DNA of 64,000 bases from Shinisaurus crocodilurus (Eukaryota; Chordata; Lepidosauria; Squamata; Shinisauridae), in contig JAHFWL010001295.1 of assembly GCA_021292165.1 (NCBI GenBank), forward strand, positions 67,001 through 131,000. The letters are read 5' to 3'. Position 1 is the first letter of the stretch. The number at the start of each line of letters is the position of its first letter. Below the pieces are notes generated by a model. That model was not told the origin of the DNA and ran no database searches. It saw only the letters and a list, made by a program, of their open reading frames with translations. Made by a program: the position numbers and the translations under genes. This document shows positions 11,796 through 23,002 of the stretch, in pieces.

Positions 11796-13801
11796 CACAT
11801 GACAGCTTTGCCTTCTGGATGTTGCAACCTTTGCTGTATTGGATGCTGCTTTGGATGTTCCTTAACATTCAGGAGGGGACGAGGGCAGCAGGGAGGGGAC
11901 AAGGAAAAAAAGCCCTAAAAAGCCCCAGTGTGTTACATGGGATCTCACTCATGAACCTTGGATTCTAGCCATATTTTTAACTCATCAAGTTACAACAAGT
12001 TTTCCTGAAAAGTTTATTTTAAAAACCCCAAACTATTTCTTCCAAAGTATTCAGTCTGGTGGTGGTGGTGAATTGAAAAATTTTAAAATGAAAAAAACAA
12101 CAACAACCCCATAGCCTTCTGTGTAAAAAAGGTCATGAGACTGACAGACCAATGACTAATAATTACTGCTTTCATTATCAGAGAACATTCACTACTTTCA
12201 CGCTATAGCATTGATACTCATTGCTACGGCACTTAGCTATTAATTTACAACAGAAAGTAAATACAAAGCAGCCAGATCAACTTCAGCCAGATGACACAAC
12301 TTCACATCCAATCACTGACACATATGATTGCCCTTTTGAATTGTATTAGTGGGCCCTTCTGGGATCCTGTAAGGACAGCAAGAGCAATGTCACATCAGAT
12401 CACTGGGTCATCTCAAAATCCAGGTCTCCAGAAGCTGTTGTGCTACTTAATATCTTATAACTGGAAATTGAACAAAATTGTGACCTTCTACATACAGTGC
12501 TTATTCCAATACTGGACAAACCTTCCCCAACTTTTAAACCATTGGAGAAGCCAAAAAGAAAAACAAGTCATCAGAAATTAAACTACAACAGGATTACTCC
12601 ACTGCTTGAAATGAAAAATAGCCTAAAGCATTATTAACCTCACTTTTGGTACACGCAAAAAATCCTCAAAACCTGGATCTGAATGTTGTTAAATCATAAT
12701 TCCTTTCCATTTGTTCTTCTGAAACAAGTTCTAGCCTATTATTGGACATGATCTGGCTACACAAAGCATACCAAAAGCTTGCTAACCAAGCCAGCCTTTG
12801 AAGAACTTCAGGACAGAGAATCCAAACCAGCAAAATGTCTGAAATAACATGTCTGACTAGCTCACCACTGTGTGTTGTACATACTGCATGGGATAGAGCT
12901 GTAAGGCTGCAATCCTAAACACACTTATTAGCCTTACTTCTGAATAAGCATGCATAGAATTCCACTGCACAAGCCCTGTTTTAACCACAGCTCCCAGCAT
13001 AATCCACCAATGTTAATTAAACTGTCCTGGTGCTTCCAGGCTTACGTTCTCACAGGGTTCAAAAGGGTACTTCATAGGATGTAACTTTCAACATGGTAGG
13101 GCAAATTCAGGGGCAAACAAGCCAACAAGGCAGGATTCTGAATTCATGCACTTGCTTCATTCCGCATAGACATCAAGAGCAAAAATTAAATATTATTTAC
13201 CTTTTTAGTGGCTTCTGTCAGACAATCTTCCGCTACAGCCAACCAAAAAAGTCACTCTTCTTACCCTGGAGACAAAATGGATACCACAGTGTCACTGACT
13301 GATCAGAGCTAGCAAGAATATTTTCACTGGCACTTTATTAACAAGGGCAACTATAAATAAAACAACAAATGAATCCAATTGTGTTTAATGGTGAATGATT
13401 TTCAGAGCAAGTTAATAATAACGATCAAGTCACAAGACAGTCAGTTATCAGTACCAGCCATTGTGAAGCACAGTTCAGCAAACAAAACATAGTCTTTGGA
13501 GGCAAAGAAAAACTCTAAAGATGAGACCCACTTTGTTGTCTAGCACAAACTTTCTTAATCTTGATGTCTATCCCTTTATTTTCACTTTGAATAATATATT
13601 ACTCAGAATCCTTTGTTCTCAGAGATTGGGTAGCTTTCAGTTCAATATATATATGTATCCGTGTATTGATTCTAATTCTTTTAAGGCTTACTTTTATTGC
13701 CACAGTCTTTGTTGTTGTTGTTAACCCAAAAGGAGATAGTCCTAGATAAACTATTTGAGTCTGTCAACAAAATTGATTGTTTCATTCAGATATTTCTCCG
13801 C

Positions 13802-13803
<2 letters not shown>
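11796..13803. other. Unique or unclassified sequence
   Basis: No coding motif. A fragment at about 12905-12965 ('ggctgcaatcctaaacacac') resembles half of a Harbinger-like MITE. The segment 13188-13209 matches the insertion in the L1 remnant. Otherwise nothing recognised. Confidence 0.45.

Positions 13804-13838
<35 letters not shown>
13804..13838. repeat. (CA)n microsatellite
   Basis: About 17 uninterrupted CA units. Confidence 0.95.
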
Positions 13839-13840
<2 letters not shown>

Positions 13841-15279
13841 TTGCTGTTGTTTTGGGGGGTGGAATTCAGTTTTAAGTATACAGAACATACTGGGTGAATA
13901 AATTATTACTGATGTCATAAAGCGGAAAAGTGAAAAACTGATATCAAGGAAGAAAACTGCTTTTTACCATGTAAACAGCACAATATTCTCTCTTATGTAA
14001 AACAGTATGTAATCCTTTAAGAAACATGACAGTGTGCATTTTCTTTTCTTGTAATCAGGATCAATGCATGATAGAAGCAGAAAAATGTTTAATTTGCATC
14101 AAGCTCATAGATCAAACTACTAATAGCACTTAGATTTACTTCAACATCAACTTACTATACCCTTTGCTTATAAAGTTATAACAAACTATACTAAATATGA
14201 CTATGTGTTGATCATTTCATGAACAGTACTAATTTCAGCTACAATTCAGTGCATGTTACACATGCTTATCGTAATTTCTACTGAAAGCAATGAGAATTGG
14301 ATGCTTTACAGAATAGAATGCTTTACTGTGTGCTTAAATCCCATTAATTTCAACTGAACTTATGAGCGCCTAAATATGAGGAAATCTACATGTTCATTGA
14401 AAAGCAAAAGCCTTCAGTCAACATTACTTGAGCAAACTTCTGTGCATGCAACAGGACTTTCCTTCTTCTTGCTGCAGTGCCCCACCCCTCCAATCTGTTC
14501 TGGAGGCTTCAGGAGAGAGGGGGAATCTGTTCCACCACCAGACAGATACTACTGAATGCAACCCATATGGTGTATCTCTCCTGGAATTATACCATTTCAT
14601 CATGTCTGCAGGCCACGCTAAATGCTCCTCTACCTTCAAAAAAGCCAAGTTTGTTGAAGAGAAATGTTCTAACATAACATGACACTACGGGTAATTCAAA
14701 CCACAACCTGTATTACAAAATTATACAATCCAGTATACAGTCCAGGCTTTTTCTGAACATGTAGATCAGCTCTTTCTTTACAAACTTCCAGAAGAGTACG
14801 GTAAGTGTTGTCAGTGTTTCTCAACATTCAGCTCCGGCATAAATATTTTTTTCTAAATTCCTGAAAATGTTTGGAGTGTGTTCGAAAGAACCACCTGCCC
14901 TCACATAATTCCACTATCTGTGTTTCTGTATATACATTTTGTATAAGTTCAAGAGGATGCCAACATGGTTAAACAGCAGTGTCAAGCAACCATACAAAGC
15001 AAGACTGCTCACCTATAAAAATGGAAATGCCCAACTGAACAATATAAAAAGAACACACACTGGCAAACTAAAATGCAAATTGTTAAGAAGAAACACAAAG
15101 AAGGAATTTGAGGAGCAAACTGCTAAAGGCACAGACAAATGCTTATTTATATACATCTGAAGTCTGGTAAGACAAGGTCCAGATCACCTGGGAAGTGGAA
15201 ATACTCTTCTGCTTTATTTAAATATCATCTCTGATGCTGCTTTAAAACCAACAACACTTTACTTGGACAGACAAGTTAA
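13839..15279. other. Unclassified sequence, no gene seen
   Basis: 14440-14600 is relatively G+C-rich and shares the theme of 1580-1700 (a 'ggacttccct'-like word, then a C-rich run, then a 'tctgttcca'-type word), perhaps an old repeat. No coding motifs. Confidence 0.4.
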
Positions 15280-15284
15280 GTTGG

Positions 15285-15445
15285 CTTAATTCAGATATCA
15301 TGTCAAATCATGTTTACAGATATTTAACTATGCCAGAATTGACAAACCATGCTGTGATTGGCTAGCAAACCAGAATCCATGGTTTGAAGTGGAATTGCAA
15401 ACCAAGGACTGTGTAAACTATGGTTTGACACTGTGTAGGAAATGA
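15285..15445. repeat. Palindrome-rich repeat with 'ccatggtttg' words
   Basis: Runs from 'cagatatcatgtcaaatc' to 'gaaatgacatgatat', giving imperfect inverted ends, with 'gacaaaccatgctgtg' and 'aatccatggtttgaag' inside. Possibly a decayed MITE. No target duplication established. Confidence 0.4.
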
Positions 15446-15534
15446 CATGATATAGTTACAGCTGTTGCCTTCCTCCCTGAAGCCACCTGCTGAGCCGACA
15501 TAAAATGAAAGCATACATAGTAGACCTATTAGGA

Positions 15535-16059
15535 GATCACTCGTGACCGAGTAAGATTGTCTTCCAGGATAAAATTACAAAAAGAAAATTATAAAAAGAG
15601 GAAATTCTAAAAAATTGCATAGTCTCCAGCGATGACTGTGGCGGCCAATTCTAGATCCACACAGCTTCCCAGTGAGGACACAGGTTACCAGATGGAAGAT
15701 GGTCCTGTAAAGAATTCGTTTGACATGCTTTTCGCTTAGCACGTTTCTCCCTTTCACCCTGCACTCGGGCTTCTTCAAAGTCCATGGAACCTTTGTGAAA
15801 GGCCAACCTCCAGTTAGATCGTTCATGGGCCAGAGCTTCCCAGTTTTTGATGTTTATATTGCATTTTTTTTAGGTTAGCCTTAAGAACATCTTTAAACCT
15901 CTTATACTGACCACCGATATTCCGCTTTCCATACTTGAGTTGGGAATAAAGTAACAGCTTTGGGAGACGGCAGTCAGACATTCGAACAACATGACCGGTC
16001 CATTGAAGATGGCGTTGAAGGATCATTTTTTCAACGCTAGTAGTCTTTGCTTCTTCCAG
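15535..16059 (-). pseudogene. 5'-truncated copy of the C2H2-tailed LINE
   Basis: The minus strand matches the last part of the 410-residue reverse transcriptase at 59809-61041, including 'LEEAKTTSVEKMILQ', 'LQWTGHVVRMSDCRLP' and 'KRFKDVLKANLKK'. An extra base in a T-run near 15867-15875 shifts the frame, and the C-terminal 'KLCGSRIGRHSH' lies in another frame with the first cysteines of the finger lost. The 3' end, 'cactcgtgaccgagtaag' read on plus, is shared with copies at 58711 and 59711. It is an inactive copy and older than the 59.7-kb one. Confidence 0.88.
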
Positions 16060-16137
16060 CATACAAGCAGATCTAAGTCATAGTTTTCTTGTACATTTAC
16101 CATGATTTGGGTTTTAAATTATGGTTAGTATAAACTA

Positions 16138-16215
16138 GCCATCCCCAACCTGGTGCCCTCTATATGTTTTGAACTTCAACTCCCATCAGCCTCAGGCAGC
16201 ATTGTTGGAGAAGGC
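16138..16215. mobile_element. hAT MITE fragment
   Basis: 'ccccaacctggtgccctc' and 'caactcccatcagcctcagg' match one arm of the palindromic hAT-type MITEs at 17393 and 57763. Only half is present. Confidence 0.6.
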
Positions 16216-16231
16216 GGGCTTCTTAACACCA

Positions 16232-16310
16232 CCACCAACAACAACCACAACAACTTTTCTATACCACCCAATATCCAAAGCTCTCTGGGCAGTTTATAAG
16301 TTGTTATATA
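16232..16310 (-). repeat. LINE 3' tail, minus orientation
   Basis: 'ctataccacccaatatcc' and 'ctctctgggcagtttat' are the reverse complement of the 3' tail seen at 45500-45557 and 16590-16655. Confidence 0.55.
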
Positions 16311-16586
16311 GGATATAGCAACTTATTCTCAAGAATCTTAATACAAGCAAGATAGTTGTGGTCCAATATAATACTGAAAGCACTTCCAAATACCAAGCAA
16401 TAAAATGTCAATGAAAAAATTACATAAATGATGTTTTGGCATGACCTGTTGTGATGGATCTCCAGAAACCAAACAAACCCCAAAACAGACGATGTTATAT
16501 GAAGGTGTATACATATGCCAACAAAAGCTGGTTCAATAATTGCTTCTGCTAATTAAGAAGCATGTGAAGGTAGCAGCAGTGTGCCA

Positions 16587-16660
16587 CTGTTGTAAACGGC
16601 CCAGAGAGTTTCAGCTATTGGGCATAATAGAAATTAAATAAATAAATAAAAATAAAATAT
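16587..16660 (+). repeat. LINE (L2-like) 3' tail
   Basis: 'gtaaacggcccagagag', 'ctattgggcataatag' and then TAAA repeats: the short 3' end common to L2-like LINEs of lizards, as at 45500-45557. Confidence 0.6.
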
Positions 16661-17110
16661 AAAAATTACGGAACAGAACATAAATGCTTGATGCACAGAG
16701 ACCACAAAGAAGAATGTAAATATAACTGCTCCTGGCTAGTCTGCTTAAAATCTACCTTAGACAAGATACAGGTAGAATCAGATAAGAGGCCCAATAAAGG
16801 AATGATGAAAAAAAGAGAGGAGTGGGTAACTTCTTCTACTTAAGATTAGCTGAGGCAATTTAAGAGAGAACCATTGGTAGCCCTCCTTCTTCTATGTGTA
16901 CATAGGATACACAATGTTAATACTAAAAATATTACTACTTGTATGCAAATAATTAAAATCTCATCAGAAGGAAATGATTTATCAGATGGAAAATATTTTC
17001 ACAAGAATGTCTCTCTGCAGTCTGCATCATGTCCTGCTTGTGAATTTCCCAAGGGCAACTAACTAACTATGGTTGGTGGAGTGCTGAACTAAACGTCTGA
17101 GGTTGAGATC

Positions 17111-17226
17111 TCTTATTTATTTATTATTTTATTTATTATATTTATACCCTGCCTTTTTTTCCTGCAAGGAACCCAAGGCGGCTTATATAATCTTCCTCCT
17201 CCTCTCCATTTTATCCTCACAACCCT
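17111..17226 (-). mobile_element. tRNA-SINE 3' part, minus
   Basis: ATTT repeats followed by 'ttcctgcaaggaacccaagg' and 'ccattttatcctcacaa', the reverse complement of the tail at 45070-45212. Confidence 0.8.
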
Positions 17227-17260
17227 CTACATCCACACCCTGTTCTAGAATGTCTGGAGC

Positions 17261-17283
17261 TGTGTGTGTGTGTGTGTGTGTGT
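17261..17283. repeat. (TG)n microsatellite
   Basis: Uninterrupted TG units immediately after the SINE fragment. Confidence 0.92.
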
Positions 17284-17392
17284 TGGTCGTGAGTGATCCA
17301 TTCTGTTGATGAATGCCATTCTGTTGGTAGATGGACACAAATGGATACAACCCTGAATCTGTAACTTCGCTCCTTGGGTAGAGTCCATATAG

Positions 17393-17527
17393 CAGGAGTA
17401 GGCAACCTGGTGCCCTCCAGATGTGTTGGGCTACAACTCCCAGAATACCCCCAGCCAGCCATGGCTGGTTGGCATGCTGGGAGTTGTAGTCCAACACATC
17501 TGGAGGGTATCAGGTTGGGGAAGGCTG
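17393..17527. mobile_element. Palindromic hAT-type MITE
   Basis: The left arm 'aacctggtgccctccagatg' then 'ctacaactcccag' is mirrored by 'ctgggagttgtag' then 'catctggagggtatcagg'. CAGNAGT...-type ends suggest hAT. The 8-bp duplication is not readable. About 135 bp. Confidence 0.75.
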
Positions 17528-18047
17528 CTCTAATACATCTTATGCCACCCAAAATAGCAAACATAAACTTCACTATTATTTATATACTACTTAAATTACT
17601 AATCATGCTAAAACTGTGTGTGGGGGTGGGTGGGCATGCACGCGCGTATGAATTTTATACATGTACATTACATATTTAAAAGATAAATTATTTGAAGCAT
17701 ATAATGTTGAAATGTAGTATGTAATACAGTAGGATTCTCTTAACATTCACAAACTCTAAAAAAATACAAGGAAAGTCCATTTGAACAGCCATGAGAAAAG
17801 GATATAATTATATTACACCATCAGACAACTGAGTTGTTTGGTTTTGTAGAATGATATTTGTGGATTATACATAGCTAAAGAGCTGAACCAATTATATTAT
17901 GATCAGTTCTCCACCCACTGAAACCAATGATAAAAATCCAACACGCCCCTCTCCCTTTTTTCTTGCTGTAATTTTGAACAGGTGGTAGGTAGATAGTGCG
18001 TGCTAGTTTTAAACTAAATAAAATCGCACGAAGAACAGATACACTAA

Positions 18048-18180
18048 CAGTGAAATCCTATCCATTTTTACTTGTTAGTAAGACATACTGTGTTTAATGG
18101 GACGTACTCCTGAACTAGAGAGTAAATGCCACTGGCCACAGTGGGACTTAGTTCCAAGTAAGTATGTACAGGGCTGCACT
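18048..18180. mobile_element. Harbinger-like MITE, decayed
   Basis: Left side is TAA then 'cagtgaaatcctatcc'; the interior has 'tttaatgggacgtactcctg' and the mirrored 'agtgggacttagttcc'; the right end is near 'agggctgcactg'. It appears to carry two half-units. Confidence 0.5.
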
Positions 18181-18319
18181 GTCCCTGTATTAATTTGTAA
18201 TGATAATGTTCAGTATGATCAACAGTACTGTGTCAGCTAATTTTTAACACCTGCTTCAAGTATTATAGCTACAGTTAACAAATACATTAAATATGTCTTG
18301 TTTACAATACAAAATTTGA

Positions 18320-18690
18320 ACTACCCTTAAGAGACTTTCATCTCCTGCGCTCATCCTGGTGGGATTCTTAAAGACCACAACACGTTCCCTAAAAGTATCA
18401 AACATCTAAAACATCCAATCAAATAATGCAGATGCCATCTGAAAGTGCTAAGGAAGCCAAGTGATCAAATCTTTCTATGTTTTTTTGATCTTTTAGCTTT
18501 CGACTCATCAATTAAGGCAATTCTGCAGCTGTGTTAGAATCATCATCCAAAATTTGACCTTGCATAATTAAAAGCAATAATATGGACGATTCCACCTCCC
18601 TCTTTGCTGTAATAGCTACATCGCAGCCACTGAAGTTACAAACCTTTGAGGCAAGAAAAAAAAAAGTGTTTTACTTTCTATTTATGCTGT
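18320..18690. promoter_or_regulatory. Candidate conserved non-coding block
   Basis: A repeat-free stretch of balanced composition with homeodomain/Sox/E-box-like words such as 'gtgatcaaatctttc', 'catcaattaaggcaattc' and 'tgcagctgtg'. There is no open frame. It looks like vertebrate conserved non-coding DNA, but only alignment could show this. Confidence 0.25.
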
Positions 18691-19859
18691 TTACATTTAG
18701 GTTTAAGGTTTCTAAAGAACACCTTTAAGGAACATGCCCACTGGGTCTGCAGTATGTTTTGATATCTCATGCATTTTTTGTATTTGCTGACACATATAAT
18801 AAATTTGTTTTTCACATAAAAATTCTAGCTTGCTCTCAGATTTGGACACAATATATATTCTATTATTCCACCAATGAACTACTGCATGAATAGTTTGCTG
18901 CAAAAGTCTCCTCCCTCCCTTCTAGCAGTATTCAGATTCCTATGAACTTAACAGTTTCACTCTCTCTTTTATGTGAGGCAAAGAGAAACATGCCGCACAG
19001 CTTTCCGGTTCTCTTGCTCTACCAGGTAAAAAGTGTTCCTCCTTCCAGACTAACAGTAACACAGAAGTCTGGCCATCTTTTTTTTTTGGGGGGGGGGAGA
19101 GAACTACTCTCTTACCTCACAACAAAGCAATACCCTTGGCCATGGTCATGTGAAAATATTTTTGAGGTATCCTTTAACAACCTTTAAATATTGAAGTGAT
19201 AAAAACAATATTTGCTGTTGTACCTTTGAAGCTCTAACAAAAGCTTTGTTTTAGCATTTACCACAGTGTGCAATAAGAGTTAATAATCAAATCTGTCCCA
19301 ACCCCCACAAATGTTAAACAAAAAGATAAAAGAAATGCAAATAGCTATTGTCATGGAAAGTTAAAGTACCTGTCTGTATTTTTAAGTGAAAACTATTATC
19401 TCTATCAATCAAAATTTAAGAATACAATAGCGCTAATCACATAAGGTGCTTTGACTGAGGTGCTTTTTCCTCATAAAGAAAGACTATAAAAGTAATATAC
19501 TTACAATTAGATAAGCTATTTGCAATGTTGCTATTTAAAAAAAATTCTTTAAGCAGTCTTATTGTTAATAAAATGCTTCTGAATGCGTGTTGATTTGCAC
19601 CCAGGAAGACTAAAAAGTCCCTACACATTTTAATAAGATTGGTGCAATTTTATTCAGATCCACACAATTGCCAACATGTGGTGGAATAGCACACTCTTCT
19701 GTTTGAGAGGAGCTACTCAGATGAAGGAAATAGTTAATTGGTAACCTAAACTCCCTACTTCTGGCCCCAGTGTGCAATATCCATATTTTCTCGAAATGTA
19801 TACATTGCCATTCTGTGCACTAAAGTCTAGCTTTTTTGTCATTTTCTTCCCTGCCAAAA
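18691..19859. other. Unique sequence, no gene seen
   Basis: Small chance frames only; a poly-T/poly-G run at 19079-19098. No repeat family recognised. Confidence 0.5.
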
Positions 19860-19959
19860 AAAGAAAAGAAGAAAAGATAATTCCCCTCTCATTTGAGTTT
19901 CAAAAGGAAGCCGACATTCTTTTACAGGCAGCATAAATTTCATACAGAGTGCATACATA

Positions 19960-20165
19960 TATGATGTTTCAGGCATGGGTTTTCTTTTTTTTTTAAAGTA
20001 GATTCAATCAGAAATTGAGCTGGTGCAGCTGATAAGAGAACACGCAGCAGTAATTATGTCTAGATTAAAAGTAACAGCAAATGATATTTAAAATGCCTTC
20101 AGTAGACAGCTAAAACTAGGATGCCATTATGCAAACTCTGCCCCTCACAGAGAAGCAATAGGACT
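19960..20165. promoter_or_regulatory. Candidate conserved non-coding element
   Basis: A compact stretch with 'gattcaatcagaaattgagc', 'ggtgcagctgataag', 'cagcagtaattatg' and 'gccattatgcaaac': overlapping E-box, ATTA and octamer-like sites, no repeats and no open frame. Tentatively an enhancer-like element. Confidence 0.3.
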
Positions 20166-21731
20166 GTCATCTTCCCCCATCCCACTCTTCCCATGCATTA
20201 TCAGGTTTCCTACTCTATAGTCCTATTACTCTCTGCATCATACCTAACATCTCTAGCGTGCTATTAATATCAACGAGAAGACGTTTCAATTTACACATAA
20301 GAAAAAACTCCCGAGTACAAACACAGACATTCTAGTGAGGACTCTAACTGAGGACAAAACAGAAACCAGGTGATTTCTACAAAAAAACAAAAAAAAAGTC
20401 CTACAAAAAATCCACAGCTTGTGTGTTGTATACAGTTTGAAAGCTTTTAGCAAACAATGAAAGTATTATTCCCTGTGTACAGTTTCAAACCAGAATGTCT
20501 AAGTATGAAGAATAAGCAAGCTGGACATATTCTGTATCACTATTCCCAAAGAACCTGCTGTTATGATTCAGTATTTACCTGTACAAGAAAAAGTGGACAC
20601 TACAAAAACACCTGGATTCACAATCTTAATGGCTGCAACAAACTCCCTAAAACTACCAGGGTTAGGTCTGAACAAGAAATACTTCTGAAAAAGATGAACA
20701 AAAAAGGATAATGATATTTAACAGCACACACTTACCCATTAATGAAGAAGAAGAAGAAAAGCTTTGAGCTGTAGAAATAATTCCCAACCAAGTGAAGAAA
20801 AGTTGAGAGTTCTGAAAACAGTATACGTATACTTCTAACTATCCTGACTTTCTGTGCTTCAACATTGGCTGCAGTGTAAGGAAGGACTGAAGGTATGTGG
20901 TCTAAACACAACAAAAGCCACTGCCTTACTCTAGATTAAATATGCAGGAAGAGGCCCCTTTGCATAAACACAAACACTCCGCAAATGAGTAACTGGCTCA
21001 AATCAGACGCCTGCTGTGCTTTCTACCTGTCCTGATCTCTCACAAGCTGCACAGCCTGTTTAATAGGGATGGTGGCTAAAAGATCACACAGCTACATACA
21101 GCCATCACATAAAGAGCAGCAATAACAAAGTAATAAATAGGAATAATATTAAGTACTAAATTGATATTTGCCTTTACAGAAGGGAAAAAAATCCTCACCC
21201 ACACACCTTTCAAGGCAGAGGAAGACAAAGAGAAAGATATGCAGTAGAAATACTTTCTTTAATTAAACCCTGAATACATCAGAATTATAGGTTTTGATTG
21301 CATTTCTAGGCACGATTACTTAAAAATAAAATTCACAGGTATTGATAAAACTTATTTCCAAGTAAATATGTAGAGAACTAAGCTGTTTGTTTGAAAAAGG
21401 GACTTTAAAACTTACACCCCCTTAAAATATATAGGAAAAAGAAAGCCTGGATCTGTTTGTTTGTTTCAAAACCAGCAAAAAACAATTCTGTTGCTCAAGC
21501 TATCTGCCATAATTATATAAACTCTTCTAGATAGGCATTCTTTATTTAAATTGTAATATAAACCAATGTACTTTTTATTAGGTTGTTTTGGATGGGAGGG
21601 GGGAAATGATAGAAAACGGGATATTTAACTAACAAATGTAAGATTCAGATTCTTTTTGTCAGATGCCCCTAAACAGCACTGGCATAATCCAATGAAAACT
21701 AAATCCCACTGATTTTAATAGCAGAGATTTA
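20166..21731. other. Low-repeat sequence, no gene seen
   Basis: 20940-21110 again has dense AT-rich factor-like words ('cctttgcataaacacaaac'). Otherwise nothing recognised. Confidence 0.4.
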
Positions 21732-21812
21732 CAGTGCCATCCGATGCATGTTTACTTGGAGGTAAATCCTACTGTCTCCAATAGGGCTTAATCCCAAATA
21801 GGATTGCAGTTG
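21732..21812. mobile_element. Harbinger-like MITE
   Basis: TTA before 'cagtgccatccgatgcatg' and TAA after 'ataggattgcagttg'. 81 bp, same family as 22299-22392. Confidence 0.65.
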
Positions 21813-22298
21813 TAAACACAGGCTTAACTCTCTTGTTGAAATCAGGAAGACTTAGAATTGCTTAAGTTTGAAAGGATCATGCCCTATATTTATTTCCACA
21901 GCATATAAACCTCACACAATTTAGAGATGGGGGGGAAATGGCAAGTGACCAATAGGATCAGTACATAGTAGCAATGTAAATCTTGAAAGGTTAAGGATTA
22001 AACTGCACATTCTGAGTTTGGGAAAACTCTGTCATTAATTTCTGAAAAGTCATTCTATTTTCATACTCACTCTTTAACTCCTCAAACAGAATCCTGAGTG
22101 CAAGGTTTATTTAACTCTTTCATTGTTCTTGCCATATGAAGTACGGTACATGTCCAAAATATTCAGATTTTTTGTCATTGCTGTGTCTTTTAATGGTCTC
22201 AGAAGCTATTTATTTATTTTTAAATGGCACATTTAGGTGTCAGATTACAGGCGTCTCTTGTAAAATCCCTGGCTAGTCAGTTTTAGTAATGTGATTAA

Positions 22299-22392
22299 GC
22301 CTGCAATCCTATGCACAGTTACCAGGAGTAAGTCCCATTGAATTCAATGGGACATGCTTCTGAGTAGATATGATGTGCATAGGATTGGACTG
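22299..22392. mobile_element. Harbinger-like MITE, well-preserved copy
   Basis: 'gcctgcaatcctatgcac' at the left, 'gtgcataggattggactg' at the right and TAA on both sides. The centre 'cccattgaattcaatggg' is a perfect palindrome. This is the type copy for the short family in the window. Confidence 0.8.
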
Positions 22393-22449
22393 TAAAACTT
22401 TTTTGGGGGGTAGTATTCTTAAAATACTGGTCCATGAGAAAAAGAAATC

Positions 22450-22540
22450 TAAAATTCACAATTAGGCAGAACCTTTATTAGTACCAACAAAACCACCACA
22501 TAAAAGTTGTCCAGAACTCTTCATCAGGCTAGATGGTACA
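22450..22540 (-). repeat. Possible Penelope-like element tail with hammerhead remnant
   Basis: Read on the minus strand, 'agcctgatgaagagttctgg' is followed by 'tttgttggtactaataaagg'. The CTGATGA word and the 'actaataaagg' tail recall a dispersed reptile repeat whose CTGATGA...GAAA core fits a hammerhead ribozyme as carried by Penelope-like elements. The GAAA half is missing here, so any ribozyme would be dead. Family identity is from memory. Confidence 0.4.
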
Positions 22541-22883
22541 AAAAGCAGTGGGGGTGGGGGTACAGAAAAGGACAAAGTTCAGGCCAGATGTTGTGGCCAT
22601 GAGGTCCGCCGCTTACTCAATTTGAAGATGGAGATCACAGACTGAACAAATGAGTCACTGGTAGGTGTTACAGGTATCAGATTACACCTAGCATACTAGG
22701 ACAAAGAAGTAATGGCTGACCTCCATTTCTGAAAACAGAAAAGGCCAGCTGGTAACTCAGGTCTGTCTCTTGCCTTGGGCGAAACACACAGGCTCCTGGG
22801 TAGGCAGAGAGCAGAAGTAAAGAAAAACATGACAGTCTTTATATTAGCAAAGCTGGAGATTAATTTTAGGTGAGGCACTTGGC

Positions 22884-23002
22884 CAGCCTCCCCGAACCTG
22901 GTGCCCTCCAGATAATTCCCAGGCAGAATGGTTATACCAGCTGGGAATTATGTGAGTTGTAGTCCAACACAAATCTGGAGGGCACCAGCTTGGGGAAGGT
23001 TG
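22884..23002. mobile_element. Palindromic hAT-type MITE with 8-bp duplication
   Basis: Starts 'cagcctccccgaacctgg', ends 'ccagcttggggaaggttg'. Flanks are cacttggc and cactaggc, an 8-bp duplication with one change, diagnostic of hAT. Confidence 0.82.

Noticed and set aside
13804..13838. Regular repeats that might be a CRISPR-like array
   Set aside because: Simple (CA)n microsatellite with no spacers, in a vertebrate sequence.
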